Source: Acetobacteraceae bacterium (GTDB lineage: Bacteria > Pseudomonadota > Alphaproteobacteria > Acetobacterales > Acetobacteraceae). From it: a DNA stretch of 63,665 nucleotides. Positions 18,390 to 27,008 of this stretch are shown piece by piece. The position numbers and the translations under genes are program-made. Where the stretch lies: NCBI GenBank assembly GCA_024280945.1, contig JAMXLO010000077.1:1-63665 (forward strand), written 5' to 3'. The notes under the pieces are model-generated. The model was not told the DNA's origin. It did not search any database and worked only from the letters and a program-made list of their open reading frames with translations. Each line of letters starts with the position of its first letter. Within the stretch, counting starts at the first letter, position 1.

Positions 18390-18815
18390 CCGCGTTCTCC
18401 GAAACCGGAGAACACGTGAACCGGAACGATTAACATAGGGTAACACCCGCTGGGATCTCTCGTGCTGGTGCCGTACCTCAACTCCCCCTCGGGCCCAAAT
18501 CGGCCCTAGGGACAAGGTTGTAGTTTTCTGCCAACCGCTTCAGACGCTCGTCGGATTGGCTTTTGCGCTCTGGTTGGGACGAGGGTCGCTCGTAACTCTC
18601 CTGATGCTGACTTACACGACAGCCAGCGGCACAGTGCCGTCATCCGGGTGAGCCTTGCCCACAATGCGGCCACCGCGTCATCATATGCCTGCGATGGTCG
18701 CGTCGTCGTCATGAAGACTGGCCAGCCACTCGCCAACGTTGCGGTAGGGTTTCGGTTGCGCCGTGGAGCACGCGCGACCGGCGATCCGCATCCAGGCATC
18801 CGGTAGGAGCACCGA
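18390..18815. other. Intergenic region between chemoreceptor gene and ybaB
   Basis: 426 bases between divergent genes. It must carry the promoters of the chemoreceptor and of ybaB-recR. The ybaB ribosome site (TAGGAGCACCG) is at the right end. I recognise no RNA gene, repeat or coding remnant with confidence. Confidence 0.4.
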
Positions 18816-19139
18816 ATGAAGAACCTCTCCGGGCTGATGAAGCAGGCCCAGCAGATGCAGGAAAAGATGCAGGAGATGCAGTCCCGGCTGGAGAGCCTGG
18901 AGGTGCAGGGCGAAGCCGGTGCCGGCCTGGTCACGGTGACCATGAACGGCAAGGGCGACCTGCGGCAGGTCAGGATCGATCCGAAGGTGATCGACCCCGG
19001 CGATGCCGAGATGCTGCAGGACCTGATCGTCGCCGCGCACGCCAACGCGCGGCAGAAGGTGGAGACGGCGGCAGCCGCCGAGATGCAGAAGGTGACCGGC
19101 GGGATGCAGCTGCCGCCGGGGATGAAGCTGCCGTTCTAG
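18816..19139 (+). CDS. ybaB: YbaB/EbfC family nucleoid-associated protein
   Basis: 107 aa, typical length. It opens with [20 protein letters not shown], the helical dimerisation segment, followed by a beta core ([20 protein letters not shown]) and a C-terminal helix ending [13 protein letters not shown]. The family binds DNA as a dimer and is nearly always next to recR, as here, with a 9-base gap to the recR start. Confidence 0.96.
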   Translation: MKNLSGLMKQAQQMQEKMQEMQSRLESLEVQGEAGAGLVTVTMNGKGDLRQVRIDPKVIDPGDAEMLQDLIVAAHANARQKVETAAAAEMQKVTGGMQLPPGMKLPF

Positions 19140-19148
19140 TCGCCGGCC

Positions 19149-19739
19149 TTGGGCGGTCCGGAAATCGAGCGCCTGATCGGGCTGCTCGCAAAGCTGCCAG
19201 GCATGGGGCCGCGCAGCGCGCGGCGGGCAGCGCTGAGAATGCTGCAACAGCCGGATACGCGGATGCTGCCGCTCGCCACCGCGCTGGCCGACGCCGCACG
19301 CGCAGTGAAGCCGTGCAGCGTGTGCGGCAATCTCGACAGTCAGGATCCGTGCGCGATCTGCGGTGATTCCCGGCGCGACCGCTCGGTGATCTGCGTCGTG
19401 GAAGGCGTGGGTGATCTTTGGGCTTTGGAGCGCGCGTCGGTGTTCCACGGTCTCTACCACGTGCTGGGTGGCACTCTGTCGGCCTTATCCGGCGTGGGGC
19501 CCGAGGACCTGAACGTTACCCCCTTGCTGGTGCGCGTCGAGCAGGGGGTTACGGAGGTGATCCTCGCCCTTGGCGCAACTGTTGACGGCGCCACCACGGC
19601 GCACTGGCTCACCGACCGCCTCAAGCCATTGGGTGTCACGGTGACGCGTGTCGCCCAGGGCGTGCCGATTGGTGGAGCGCTGGATGTGCTCGACGACGGC
19701 ACACTCGCCGCTGCACTGCGCGCCCGACGGCCGTCCTAG
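19149..19739 (+). CDS. recR: Recombination mediator RecR
   Basis: 196 aa from a TTG start at 19149, the only start codon available after the ybaB stop in this frame. The HhH motif LAKLPGMGPRSARRAALRML is followed by a C4 zinc finger (CSVCGNLDSQDPCAIC) and a Toprim domain (VICVVEGVGDLWALE). It works with RecO/RecF to load RecA at gaps and ends. Cotranscribed with ybaB. Confidence 0.97.
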   Translation: MGGPEIERLIGLLAKLPGMGPRSARRAALRMLQQPDTRMLPLATALADAARAVKPCSVCGNLDSQDPCAICGDSRRDRSVICVVEGVGDLWALERASVFHGLYHVLGGTLSALSGVGPEDLNVTPLLVRVEQGVTEVILALGATVDGATTAHWLTDRLKPLGVTVTRVAQGVPIGGALDVLDDGTLAAALRARRPS

Positions 19740-19813
19740 CTGCCCTGCGCGGCGCTTGACGCGCCCGAGGCGCGCCGCCATAACCCGCCGCTTCCGATCG
19801 GACCGAGGTTTTC

Positions 19814-20119
19814 ATGTCGCGCCGCTGCGAGATCACCGGCAAGGGCGTGCTGACCGGCAACAACGTCAGTCACGCCAACAACAAGACCCGCCGCCGCTTC
19901 CTGCCTAACCTGCAGGATACGAGCTTGCTGTCGGACATACTTGGCGTGGCGATCCGGATGCGCCTCTCGACCCGGGCGATCCGCACAGTGGAGCAGAAGG
20001 GCGGTATCGACACCTATCTGCTGAACACCGCCGATGGCCGGCTATCGCCCGAGGCCAAGGCCTTGAAGCGCCGCGTGCTGCGGGCCCAGGCCAAGCGGGC
20101 GGCCAGTCCCGCCGTCTGA
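19814..20119 (+). CDS. rpmB: 50S ribosomal protein L28
   Basis: 101 aa with the N-terminal L28 pattern [20 protein letters not shown] followed by [14 protein letters not shown]. Its length with a C-terminal extension ([15 protein letters not shown]) is normal for Alphaproteobacteria. No rpmG follows; instead the stop overlaps the probable start of prmC. A component of the large ribosomal subunit. Confidence 0.97.
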   Translation: MSRRCEITGKGVLTGNNVSHANNKTRRRFLPNLQDTSLLSDILGVAIRMRLSTRAIRTVEQKGGIDTYLLNTADGRLSPEAKALKRRVLRAQAKRAASPAV

Positions 20120-20961
20120 ACCGCACGATCCGCCAGGCAATCGGCCTTGCTGCCGCGAGGCTGCGGCAGGCGGGCATCGATAATCCGCGGCTTGAGGCGC
20201 GGCTGTTGCTGGCGCACGCTCAGGGCGTCAGTCAGGAAGAGCTGCTGCGGGAGCCGTCCGCATCGGTGCGCATGGATCGGCTGTTGCCGCTGCTTGATCG
20301 GCGGGTAGCGCGCGAACCACTGGCCCTGATCGTCGGACGCAGGGAGTTCTGGAGCCTGGACTTCGCTGTCTCCCGCGACACGCTGGTCCCCCGCCCCGAA
20401 TCGGAGACGCTGATCGAGGCGGCAGTGGCTGATTTTGCCGGTCGCCCGCCGCCCGCCACGATCCTGGACCTCGGCACAGGGACAGGCTGTCTGCTGATGG
20501 CTGCCTTGTCAGAGTTCCCGGCCGCCTTCGGCATCGGCGTGGACCGTTCGCCCGCTGCGGCTGCGCTGGCAGCCCGCAATGCGGCGGCGCTGGGTCTGGC
20601 GAATCGGGCCGCGATGGTCTGCGGTGACTGGGCGCGCGCATTGAATGCGCGCTTCGACCTGATCTTGTGCAATCCGCCCTACATCGCCACATCGGAGCTA
20701 GCAGGCCTGATGCCGGACGTGGCGCACTATGAACCGCGCTCGGCACTGGACGGCGGACCGGACGGCTTGGCTGCCTATCGGAGCCTTTGCCCCGATCTTG
20801 CACGATTGCTTAAATCCGATGGGATAGTGGTGGTGGAATTGGGAGCTGGACAGGCATGTGCGGTGTCTCAACTGGCAGGGGCCTCCGGGCTAGCCAGCCA
20901 AATGCGGCACGATCTGACGGGTGTAGCCCGCACGATAGTGCTGCGGCGGGCACTGCCATGA
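20116..20961 (+). CDS. prmC: Peptide chain release factor N5-glutamine methyltransferase (probable CTG start)
   Basis: Methylates the GGQ glutamine of release factors. The AdoMet motif [11 protein letters not shown] and catalytic NPPYIA are present, plus [14 protein letters not shown] and [13 protein letters not shown]. The first ATG/GTG/TTG in frame is the TTG at 20206, but it would delete the conserved N-terminal helix ([28 protein letters not shown]), which is open in frame upstream. The most likely start is CTG at 20116, overlapping the rpmB stop as CTGA and giving 281 aa, normal for the family. Function is sure, start is not. Confidence 0.9.
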   Translation: MNRTIRQAIGLAAARLRQAGIDNPRLEARLLLAHAQGVSQEELLREPSASVRMDRLLPLLDRRVAREPLALIVGRREFWSLDFAVSRDTLVPRPESETLIEAAVADFAGRPPPATILDLGTGTGCLLMAALSEFPAAFGIGVDRSPAAAALAARNAAALGLANRAAMVCGDWARALNARFDLILCNPPYIATSELAGLMPDVAHYEPRSALDGGPDGLAAYRSLCPDLARLLKSDGIVVVELGAGQACAVSQLAGASGLASQMRHDLTGVARTIVLRRALP

Positions 20962-21183
20962 AAAAACCGTTTGGCAGGGCGCGCCGGCCGGTTTAGCTTG
21001 CAGATCGGCAGGGTCAGCCGCATAGCGGCTGCCCAAGGCACCTCGGTCGCAGGCCGGGGTTCTCGCCGGAACCAATGCCGATGGATTGATGCCTGGCCGA
21101 GGGGGCACTCCCCGGGACGCCATTGCGGAGTCCCGTGTCCCAGCGCCCCGAGGCCGCAAAATAGAAGGCTGGACAGCGACAAT

Positions 21184-21657
21184 ATGAATATGAAACGCAT
21201 GCGTGGACGTGGCCATCGATCAGGTGGCGGCGGAGGTGGGGGCGGCGGGCTGCGCCATCACGGCGGCGGCAGCAGCGCCAACGGCGGCATTCCACTGAAC
21301 CGCAACCATGTGTTCGACAGCAACGGCCCGGATCTCCGCATCCGCGGAACCGCACAGCAGTTGTTCGAGAAATATCTCCAGCTCGGGCGCGATGCGACGA
21401 GTGGCGGAGATCGCGTGATGGCGGAGGGCTACTTCCAGCACGCCGAGCACTACTTCCGCATCCTGAATGCGATGAACCAGGCGGCCCAGCAGAACCAGCA
21501 GAGCGGCCAGCAGCACGCCGGCCCGCGCCGTCAGTACAACGGGGAAGAGGGCCAGGCGCCGGCCGAATCCGAGGAGGTGGAAGCCCGTCCGCCAGGCACC
21601 GGCGAGCAGCCTGAAGCGCGCGAAATCCCGATCGCCGCCGCACCTCCCGAAGCCTGA
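21184..21657 (+). CDS. DUF4167 domain-containing protein
   Basis: 157 aa. A Gly/Arg/His-rich N-terminus (RMRGRGHRSGGGGGGGGG) is followed by the conserved DUF4167 core with LNRNHVFDSNGPDLRIRGTA and MAEGYFQHAEHYFRIL, then an acidic, Gln-rich, low-complexity tail. The family is largely alphaproteobacterial and sits beside prmC, as here; an RNA-related role is often guessed from the basic Gly-rich tract but is unproven. The 222 bases upstream hold no recognised gene. Confidence 0.88.
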   Translation: MNMKRMRGRGHRSGGGGGGGGGLRHHGGGSSANGGIPLNRNHVFDSNGPDLRIRGTAQQLFEKYLQLGRDATSGGDRVMAEGYFQHAEHYFRILNAMNQAAQQNQQSGQQHAGPRRQYNGEEGQAPAESEEVEARPPGTGEQPEAREIPIAAAPPEA

Positions 21658-21662
21658 CGCTG

Positions 21663-23027
21663 CTATTCCCCCTCCGCTTGCGGGAGGGGGTCAGGGGGAG
21701 GGGGAGGAGACACCACGCCTGCTCCTTCCCACCCCCTGCCCCGACTGATTACCCCGGCCCCGAAGCGCTGGTGCAGCGCGTCGATCGCCGCCTGTGTCGC
21801 GGCCCGCCGTGGGGTTTCGAGATCGGCGAGGTCGCCATGGTCAGCGTCTGCCAGCGGCAACAGCGGGCTGGCGCCGATCCCGATGAGGCGGAATGCCATT
21901 CCGGTGGCCTCGCGGGCCAGAAGGCTCCGCCCCATCTCGAACAGGCGATCGGGGAGCACGGTCGGGCTCGGCAGTCGCGCCGTACGGGTGCGCGTTTCGA
22001 AAGCTGCCGTCTTCAGCTTCAGCACTATCCCACCAGCGCAGAGTTCGTTCTCTCGTAGTCGCCGCGCGAGCTTCTCACTGAGCCGCCAGAGGTGCCTTTC
22101 CAGGTCGGTCGGCCGCGTTAGATCGCTGTCGAACGTGGTCTCGGCGCTGATCGACTTGGTCTCGCGTCCAGGATCGACAGGGCGGTCATCTTCGCCGCGC
22201 GCCCGCCGCACGAGTGACGGCCCATCGCCGCCAAGCCGACGCTGGGCCTCGCGTTCAGTCAGCGCCTGGAGATGGCCCAGGAGCGTGATGCCCTGGGTTG
22301 CCAACTTCCTCGCCAATGCGGGTCCAATGCCGGGCAAGAGCCGGACCGGCTCGGACGTCAGCAGGGATACGGCTTCATTCGCTCCAATGACGGTAAAGCC
22401 ACGAGGCTTGTCGCGGTCCGCAGCGATCTTGGCGAGCAACCGATTCGGGGCCAGGCCGATCGACACGGTGAGGCCGACAGTTCCTTCTGTCTCGCGCGCA
22501 AACCGAGCCAGCACCACAGCCGGCGGCGCGCCATGCAGTGCTTCGGTGCCGGCCAGGTCAAGGACCGCCTCGTCGATCGACAAGGGCTGCAGCACGGGCG
22601 TGAGCTTCGCCATCATCGCCCGGATCTGTCGTCCGATCGCCACGTATTTGGCGAAGTCGGGCGGGATGACCACGGCGTCCGGGCACGCCTTCAGCGCCTT
22701 GAACATCGGCATCGCACTGCGCACGCCATACATGCGCGCGACGTAGCAGGCGGCGGTGACCACGCCGCGCACGCCACCGCCGACGATGACGGGTCTTGCC
22801 TCCAGGTCTGGTCGGTCGCGCTTCTCCACGCTGGCGTAGAACGCGTCACAGTCGATATGCGCAATTGTCAGATCGAACAGTTCGGGGTGGCGCACGACCC
22901 GGGTGCTGTCGCAGGCCGCGCATCGGTCGGCTTCGATGACGGCCAGACAGTCGCGGCAGAGACCCGGCACCGGATCACACAGCGGGCCAAAGCCAGGCGG
23001 CACCGCGTACGCCCGACGAGTCGCCAT
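21663..23027 (-). CDS. dinB: DNA polymerase IV (translesion, Y-family)
   Basis: 454 aa. The N-terminal Cys cluster (CRDCLAVIEADRCAAC) is typical of alphaproteobacterial DinB. It is followed by the catalytic HIDCDAFYASVE, the second acidic motif LSIDEAVLDL, a helix-hairpin-helix LLPGIGPALARKL and the little-finger domain. The last residues (VSPPPPPDPLPQAEGE) are encoded by the GC-rich interspersed repeat and are not native to the family. The ATG at 23027 lies inside the end of the ROK kinase gene (53-base overlap); a GTG at 23003 is an alternative. Confidence 0.93.
   Translation of the reverse strand: MATRRAYAVPPGFGPLCDPVPGLCRDCLAVIEADRCAACDSTRVVRHPELFDLTIAHIDCDAFYASVEKRDRPDLEARPVIVGGGVRGVVTAACYVARMYGVRSAMPMFKALKACPDAVVIPPDFAKYVAIGRQIRAMMAKLTPVLQPLSIDEAVLDLAGTEALHGAPPAVVLARFARETEGTVGLTVSIGLAPNRLLAKIAADRDKPRGFTVIGANEAVSLLTSEPVRLLPGIGPALARKLATQGITLLGHLQALTEREAQRRLGGDGPSLVRRARGEDDRPVDPGRETKSISAETTFDSDLTRPTDLERHLWRLSEKLARRLRENELCAGGIVLKLKTAAFETRTRTARLPSPTVLPDRLFEMGRSLLAREATGMAFRLIGIGASPLLPLADADHGDLADLETPRRAATQAAIDALHQRFGAGVISRGRGWEGAGVVSPPPPPDPLPQAEGE
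21668..21707 (-). repeat. GC-rich ~40-bp interspersed repeat, third copy
   Basis: Same element as at 721-760 and 773-812, with core CCTCCGCTTGCGGGAGG. It lies between the convergent DUF4167 and dinB genes, encodes the aberrant DinB C-terminus, and its CCCCCTCC/GGAGGGGG arms can fold into a hairpin that could act as a terminator for DUF4167. Confidence 0.7.
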
Positions 23028-23874
23028 GCTTGTTGCGCACGATCGGGGTCTGCACGAAGTCGCTGAACACGTAACGCGTCACCAGCGGCGGCAGCGCGAC
23101 GTAGAGATGCTCCATGTTGGACAAGCCGCCGCCGAGCACGACAACGTCCGGATCGAGCAGATTGATGACCTGCGCCAGACCGCGTGCGAGCCGGTCGGCG
23201 TGGCGATCCAGCGCTGCCTGCGCGCGTGCCTCGCCGCTGGCGGCACGCGCGGGAATGCTGGATGCGTCGCGCGCATCCGCGCCGTCGCAATCGCGTGCGA
23301 GAGAGGGGCCGGCGACCCAGGACTCCAGACAGCCCCAGTGACCGCACCAGCACTTCGGTCCGGGGATTTCGTCGAGACGCGGCCTGGGCAGTGGGTTATG
23401 GCCCCATTCGCCGGTGATGCGATTGCGGCCACGCAGTACTTTGCCGTTGGCAACCACGCCGCCGCCGCAGCCGGTTCCAAGGATCACCCCAAACACCACC
23501 TCGGCACCCGCCCCGGCGCCGTCGCTCGCTTCCGATAAGGCGAAGCAGTTGGCGTCATTTTCGACCCGCACCTCGCGCTCGAGTAGCGCGCTGATGTCGC
23601 GATCGAATGTATGGCCATTCAGGGCGATCGAGTTCGCATTCTTGACCAGTCCGGTCATCGGACTGATCACGCCCGGTATGCCGATCCCAACGGTGGCATC
23701 GATGCCGAGCCGGCTTTCTGCGTCGCGCACCAGTGCGACAATTGCCTCGAGCGAAGCCTGGTACCCTCGAGGGGTGTCGATGCGGTGACGAAGCTGCACC
23801 GCGCTGTCGGGACCGAGCACGACCATTTCGATTTTGGTGCCCCCAAGGTCCACCCCGATTCGGTGTCGGATCAT
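22975..23874 (-). CDS. ROK family sugar kinase (fructokinase/N-acetylhexosamine kinase-like)
   Basis: 299 aa. The ATP-phosphate motif is RIGVDLGGTKIEM (5-17), the catalytic region VENDANCFALSEA, then LGTGCGGGVV, GEWGHNPLP, and a zinc-binding CWCGHWGCLESW typical of ROK kinases. It phosphorylates a hexose at the expense of ATP; fructose or GlcNAc are usual, and the sequence does not decide. No transcription-factor domain is fused. Its 3' end overlaps dinB by 53 bases. Confidence 0.88.
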   Translation of the reverse strand: MIRHRIGVDLGGTKIEMVVLGPDSAVQLRHRIDTPRGYQASLEAIVALVRDAESRLGIDATVGIGIPGVISPMTGLVKNANSIALNGHTFDRDISALLEREVRVENDANCFALSEASDGAGAGAEVVFGVILGTGCGGGVVANGKVLRGRNRITGEWGHNPLPRPRLDEIPGPKCWCGHWGCLESWVAGPSLARDCDGADARDASSIPARAASGEARAQAALDRHADRLARGLAQVINLLDPDVVVLGGGLSNMEHLYVALPPLVTRYVFSDFVQTPIVRNKHGDSSGVRGAAWLWPAV

Positions 23875-24001
23875 ACGCCCAAGTTAGCAGCGTGCCCTCA
23901 AGCTGTCTTGTTCGTGTTCCAGGCCGGCGGGCCGTGGGCGGAACTGGCTTTGCTCGGCTGACGTTGCGCTGGATGGTTAAAGGCAACTTCGGGGCATAGT
24001 C

Positions 24002-24424
24002 ATGGATAACGAAAATCATGGCAGCGACGCTGCGCGGAATGATGTTCCTGTTACGGAACGAGTGGCCAGCGACGTGCGCGAACAAGTACAGGCGCAAAGC
24101 TCGCGTGCGGCGGACAGCGCACAACACGCGGCTGATGCAGCACGGCAGGCAGCCGACAGGTTGCGAGGTCAAGAGGCGTGGATGGCCGGGCTGGTTGAAC
24201 AAGGCGCCGACCAGCTGGCCAACTTTGCGCAGACCCTGCGCAACAGTGATGCGCGGACGATGCTGGCGCAGGTTGAGGATTTCGCCAGGCGACAACCGGT
24301 CCTGTTCACCGGCGCTGCGGTGGCGCTCGGATTTGCGCTGACGCGTGCCGCTGGGATGACAGCGACGGCAACTGCCAGACCGGCTGGCACCAGGCAGGAA
24401 GGACTCCCTCATGAGTATCGTTGA
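24002..24424 (+). CDS. Small membrane-anchored protein of unknown function
   Basis: 140 aa. A charged Ala/Gln/Asp-rich helical region (about 20-85) precedes one hydrophobic segment, LFTGAAVALGFALTRAAGM (101-119). Layout suggests an amphipathic helix tethered to the membrane by a C-terminal helix, as in DUF883/ElaB-like proteins, but I cannot assign a family. It overlaps the Holin-X-like gene by 14 bases and is the first of a three-gene unit. Confidence 0.75.
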   Translation: MDNENHGSDAARNDVPVTERVASDVREQVQAQSSRAADSAQHAADAARQAADRLRGQEAWMAGLVEQGADQLANFAQTLRNSDARTMLAQVEDFARRQPVLFTGAAVALGFALTRAAGMTATATARPAGTRQEGLPHEYR

Positions 24425-24803
24425 GCAACGCATGAGCCTGAGGGCACTGGTCGGCGGCGTTGCCGAAGACGCGCGCGATCTGGTGCGCGGCGAGGTCGCC
24501 CTGGCGCGGGCCGAAGTCGAGCAGAAGGTTGATCGCGTCACCGCGGGGGTGATCTCGCTGTTCGGTGCGATGATGCTGGCCTATGCTGGACTGATCATCG
24601 TGCTGATCGCTGCGGCACAGGCACTGACGCGGGTGATGCCCGATTGGGCGGCGTCACTCATCGTGGGTGGCATAGTGCTGCTGGTAGGCACCATTCTCGC
24701 CGGCGTAGCGCGAAAAGCGCTGTCGCCATCAGGCATGATACCAAACCGTACAATGCGCAACGTCGAAGCGGATGCGCGGGTCATCAAGGAGAGGGCGGCA
24801 TGA
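24411..24803 (+). CDS. Holin-X-like (phage holin family III) membrane protein
   Basis: 130 aa. The N-terminal helix SLRALVGGVAEDARDLVRGEVALARAEVEQK is characteristic of the Holin-X family (PF07332), followed by two membrane helices (about 43-70 and 80-100) and a short basic tail. Despite the family name, chromosomal members sit with envelope-associated genes rather than phage lysis genes, as here. It overlaps the next gene by ATGA. Confidence 0.85.
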   Translation: MSIVEQRMSLRALVGGVAEDARDLVRGEVALARAEVEQKVDRVTAGVISLFGAMMLAYAGLIIVLIAAAQALTRVMPDWAASLIVGGIVLLVGTILAGVARKALSPSGMIPNRTMRNVEADARVIKERAA

Positions 24804-25672
24804 ATGACTACTCCGGCGATCCCGGCAGGATCGAACATGAGTTGGCAGAGACGCGTGCACGGCTCGGCAATCACCTTGAGGAGCTGACGCGCCGTCTGTC
24901 GCCAGGACAATTGCTGGACGAAGGCCTATCCTATGTGCGCGACGGTCAGGGTGCGACCTTCATGCGCAATCTTGGCGCGGACCTGCGCGACAATCCCTTG
25001 CCTGTGGCACTCACCGCACTCGGTGTCGCCTGGCTGGCGGTCGCCAGTCGCTATGGGTCATCCGGGGAGGTCCCGTATGACCAGGCACAGTCATGGCGGG
25101 CAGCATCGGATGACCTTTCCGATCGTGCACGTCGTGCCGGCGACGCGATCACGCGTGCTGCGGAGGAGACCGACGAGGGTTTTCGGGCCCGAGTGGCCGA
25201 AGCACGGGCCCGCGTACTGGGGCTGCAGCAGGATGCGGCCGAGACAGCGTCGGTGTTCGCTGATCGCGTGCAACAGGCGATGGATACGGCACAAGAGCGT
25301 GCACGCGAGGGCTTCGAGCGGATGCGGCAGAGCGCAGATGATTTGCGCGACGGGATCGCCTCGACCGGCCGGCAGGCGGGTGCGGCAATGGGCCAAGCGG
25401 CCGGACGCGGCCGTGAATTTGTCACGCGGGCGGGCAGCGGCATCAGCGAGACAGTCGGCGACAATCCGCTGCTGCTGGGCGCAATCGGGCTGGCCGCCGG
25501 TGCGTTGATCGGTGCCGTACTTCCCAGGACAAGGCAGGAGGAAGAGGTGCTGCGGCCAGCGACAGACTGGGCGGCTGACGCGGCGCGCAATGCCGCCGCC
25601 AATGTCATGCAACGCGGCACAAGAGCGGCTGAAGCTGCCGCGAATGCCGCCTACGAGACCGTGCAAAAGTAG
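24800..25672 (+). CDS. DUF3618 domain-containing membrane protein
   Basis: The ATG at 24800 overlaps the preceding stop (ATGA). The 290-aa product opens with RIEHELAETRARLGNHLEELTRRLSPGQLLDE, the DUF3618 signature, then a segment NPLPVALTALGVAWLAVASR, a long charged alanine-rich helical region likely to form coiled coils (about 105-235), and a Gly-rich hydrophobic helix NPLLLGAIGLAAGALIGAVLP. It forms one operon with the two preceding genes; a structural or stress role at the inner membrane is inferred. Confidence 0.85.
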   Translation: MNDYSGDPGRIEHELAETRARLGNHLEELTRRLSPGQLLDEGLSYVRDGQGATFMRNLGADLRDNPLPVALTALGVAWLAVASRYGSSGEVPYDQAQSWRAASDDLSDRARRAGDAITRAAEETDEGFRARVAEARARVLGLQQDAAETASVFADRVQQAMDTAQERAREGFERMRQSADDLRDGIASTGRQAGAAMGQAAGRGREFVTRAGSGISETVGDNPLLLGAIGLAAGALIGAVLPRTRQEEEVLRPATDWAADAARNAAANVMQRGTRAAEAAANAAYETVQK

Positions 25673-25681
25673 GGTGGGTGC

Positions 25682-25714
25682 ATCCCGGATCGTCGCTCTG
25701 CGCCTGTCCGGGAT
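25682..25714. terminator. Candidate hairpin between convergent genes
   Basis: Perfect 8-base arms ATCCCGGA and TCCGGGAT around a 17-base loop, located between the DUF3618 stop (25672) and the convergent YihY stop (25724). No clear U-tract, so factor-independent termination is uncertain. Confidence 0.4.
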
Positions 25715-25723
25715 ACGCCAACG

Positions 25724-26692
25724 TCAGCGACCGGGACTGGGAGCGACGGTGTCGGCCGCACGCGCTCCCCGGCCCCCGAGCGGCTTCTCGTGGCCGGTCG
25801 TCGAATCGCGCGCCGTCTGTTCTTCTGCCTGCGCGTTGATGACCGCACCGAGCAGCACCACGAAGGCGGAAAGGTACATCCAGGTGAGCAGGATCACGAC
25901 GCCGCCGAGTGAGCCGTAAGTCTTGTCGTAGCTGCCGAAGTTCGCGACGTAGGCGGTAAATGCCATCGAAGCGATCACCCACAAAGCCGTAGCCGTGATC
26001 GCGCCAGGCGAAGTCCATCGCCATTGCGGCTGCCTGCGGTCTGGCGCGTAGCGATACAGCGCCGCAAGGCCTGTCATCACAAGGAGGATCAGCAATGGCC
26101 ATTCGACGATGAGCAATATCCACTTTGTCGTCGATCCCAGGCCGATGAGTTGTACCGCTGCTGGCAAAACAGCAACCAGCGCGATGGCAATGATACCGCC
26201 AATGATCACTGCGATGGTCAGCACCAGGGCGACGAGATTGAAGCGAAAGAAGCTACGGCTTTCCTTCTGCTCATACGCGATGTCCAGCGCCGTCATCATA
26301 CCGCTCATGCCGCGCGATGCACTCCAAAGCGCAAACAGCAAGGCGATGACTGCGCCGAAGCTGAGCGCGCTGCTGGAGGAAGTGGCAAGCTGGTGCAGCT
26401 CGGTGACCAGCATCTGCCGCGACTGCTCAGGCAAGACGGTGCCCAGTGTGTCGACCTGATGCTCAATCTCGTTCGCGTCGAGCGCCAGACCATAAATCGA
26501 CACCAGTGCTGCCAGCGCCGGGAACAATGCGAGCAGAGCCGAATAGGTCACGCCACCGGCAACCAGAAACAAGTTGTTGTCCGATACTTCCTGCCAGGCA
26601 CGTCGCACGACATCCCACCATCCTGATGCAGGAATGTCCTGTGGCCGCGCGGCATCGCGTCCACGAGCACGTTCGGATTGATCGTCTGGCAC
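25724..26692 (-). CDS. YihY/BrkB family inner-membrane protein
   Basis: 322 aa from a GTG at 26692 preceded by GGAGG. It has the YihY (PF03631) pattern: AWQEVSDNNLFLVAGGVTYSALLALFPALAALVSIYG at the N-terminus, six hydrophobic segments, LWSASRGMSGMMTALDIAYE and the C-terminal YGSLGGVVILLTWMYLSAFVVLLGA. Not RNase BN despite older naming. Its transport role is unknown. It converges with the Holin-X/DUF3618 operon, a common neighbourhood. Confidence 0.92.
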   Translation of the reverse strand: MPDDQSERARGRDAARPQDIPASGWWDVVRRAWQEVSDNNLFLVAGGVTYSALLALFPALAALVSIYGLALDANEIEHQVDTLGTVLPEQSRQMLVTELHQLATSSSSALSFGAVIALLFALWSASRGMSGMMTALDIAYEQKESRSFFRFNLVALVLTIAVIIGGIIAIALVAVLPAAVQLIGLGSTTKWILLIVEWPLLILLVMTGLAALYRYAPDRRQPQWRWTSPGAITATALWVIASMAFTAYVANFGSYDKTYGSLGGVVILLTWMYLSAFVVLLGAVINAQAEEQTARDSTTGHEKPLGGRGARAADTVAPSPGR

Positions 26693-27008
26693 TGAAACCT
26701 CCGCTGCCCCCGATTGATCCGGAGGTAACGGGGTCGGGGCATTGTCGTTCCGTGTGTCACCGAGCGACGGTGCTTCAAGTGGCTGTCTTGCTGATCAACG
26801 CCGATGCATTTGAGCTGCGCACGACGACGTCGCGCGGATAGCTGGGGTTCTGCTGTAGCTACAAGACAAGACGACGTGCGATGCCAGATCGCCACTGCCG
26901 GCCCTGCATGCGAAGGCAACACCATGCCTCCAGAACCTGCCGGCCCCCTGTGCGCGATTCGCCTTCGCAGCGGTCAGCGGATACCTATGCCGAACCTGGA
27001 GACAACGC
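26693..27008. other. Divergent intergenic region, YihY / LLM oxidoreductase
   Basis: 316 bases between divergent genes; expected to hold both promoters. The GGAGACAACGC ribosome site of the LLM gene is at the right end. No repeat, RNA or coding remnant was recognised. Confidence 0.4.

Noticed and set aside
18506-19045. 179-codon minus-strand frame over ybaB
   Set aside because: Shadow of ybaB and its upstream region without recognisable motifs.
24411-24803. Holin-like gene as a sign of prophage
   Set aside because: No other phage genes nearby; Holin-X proteins are commonly chromosomal and envelope-associated.
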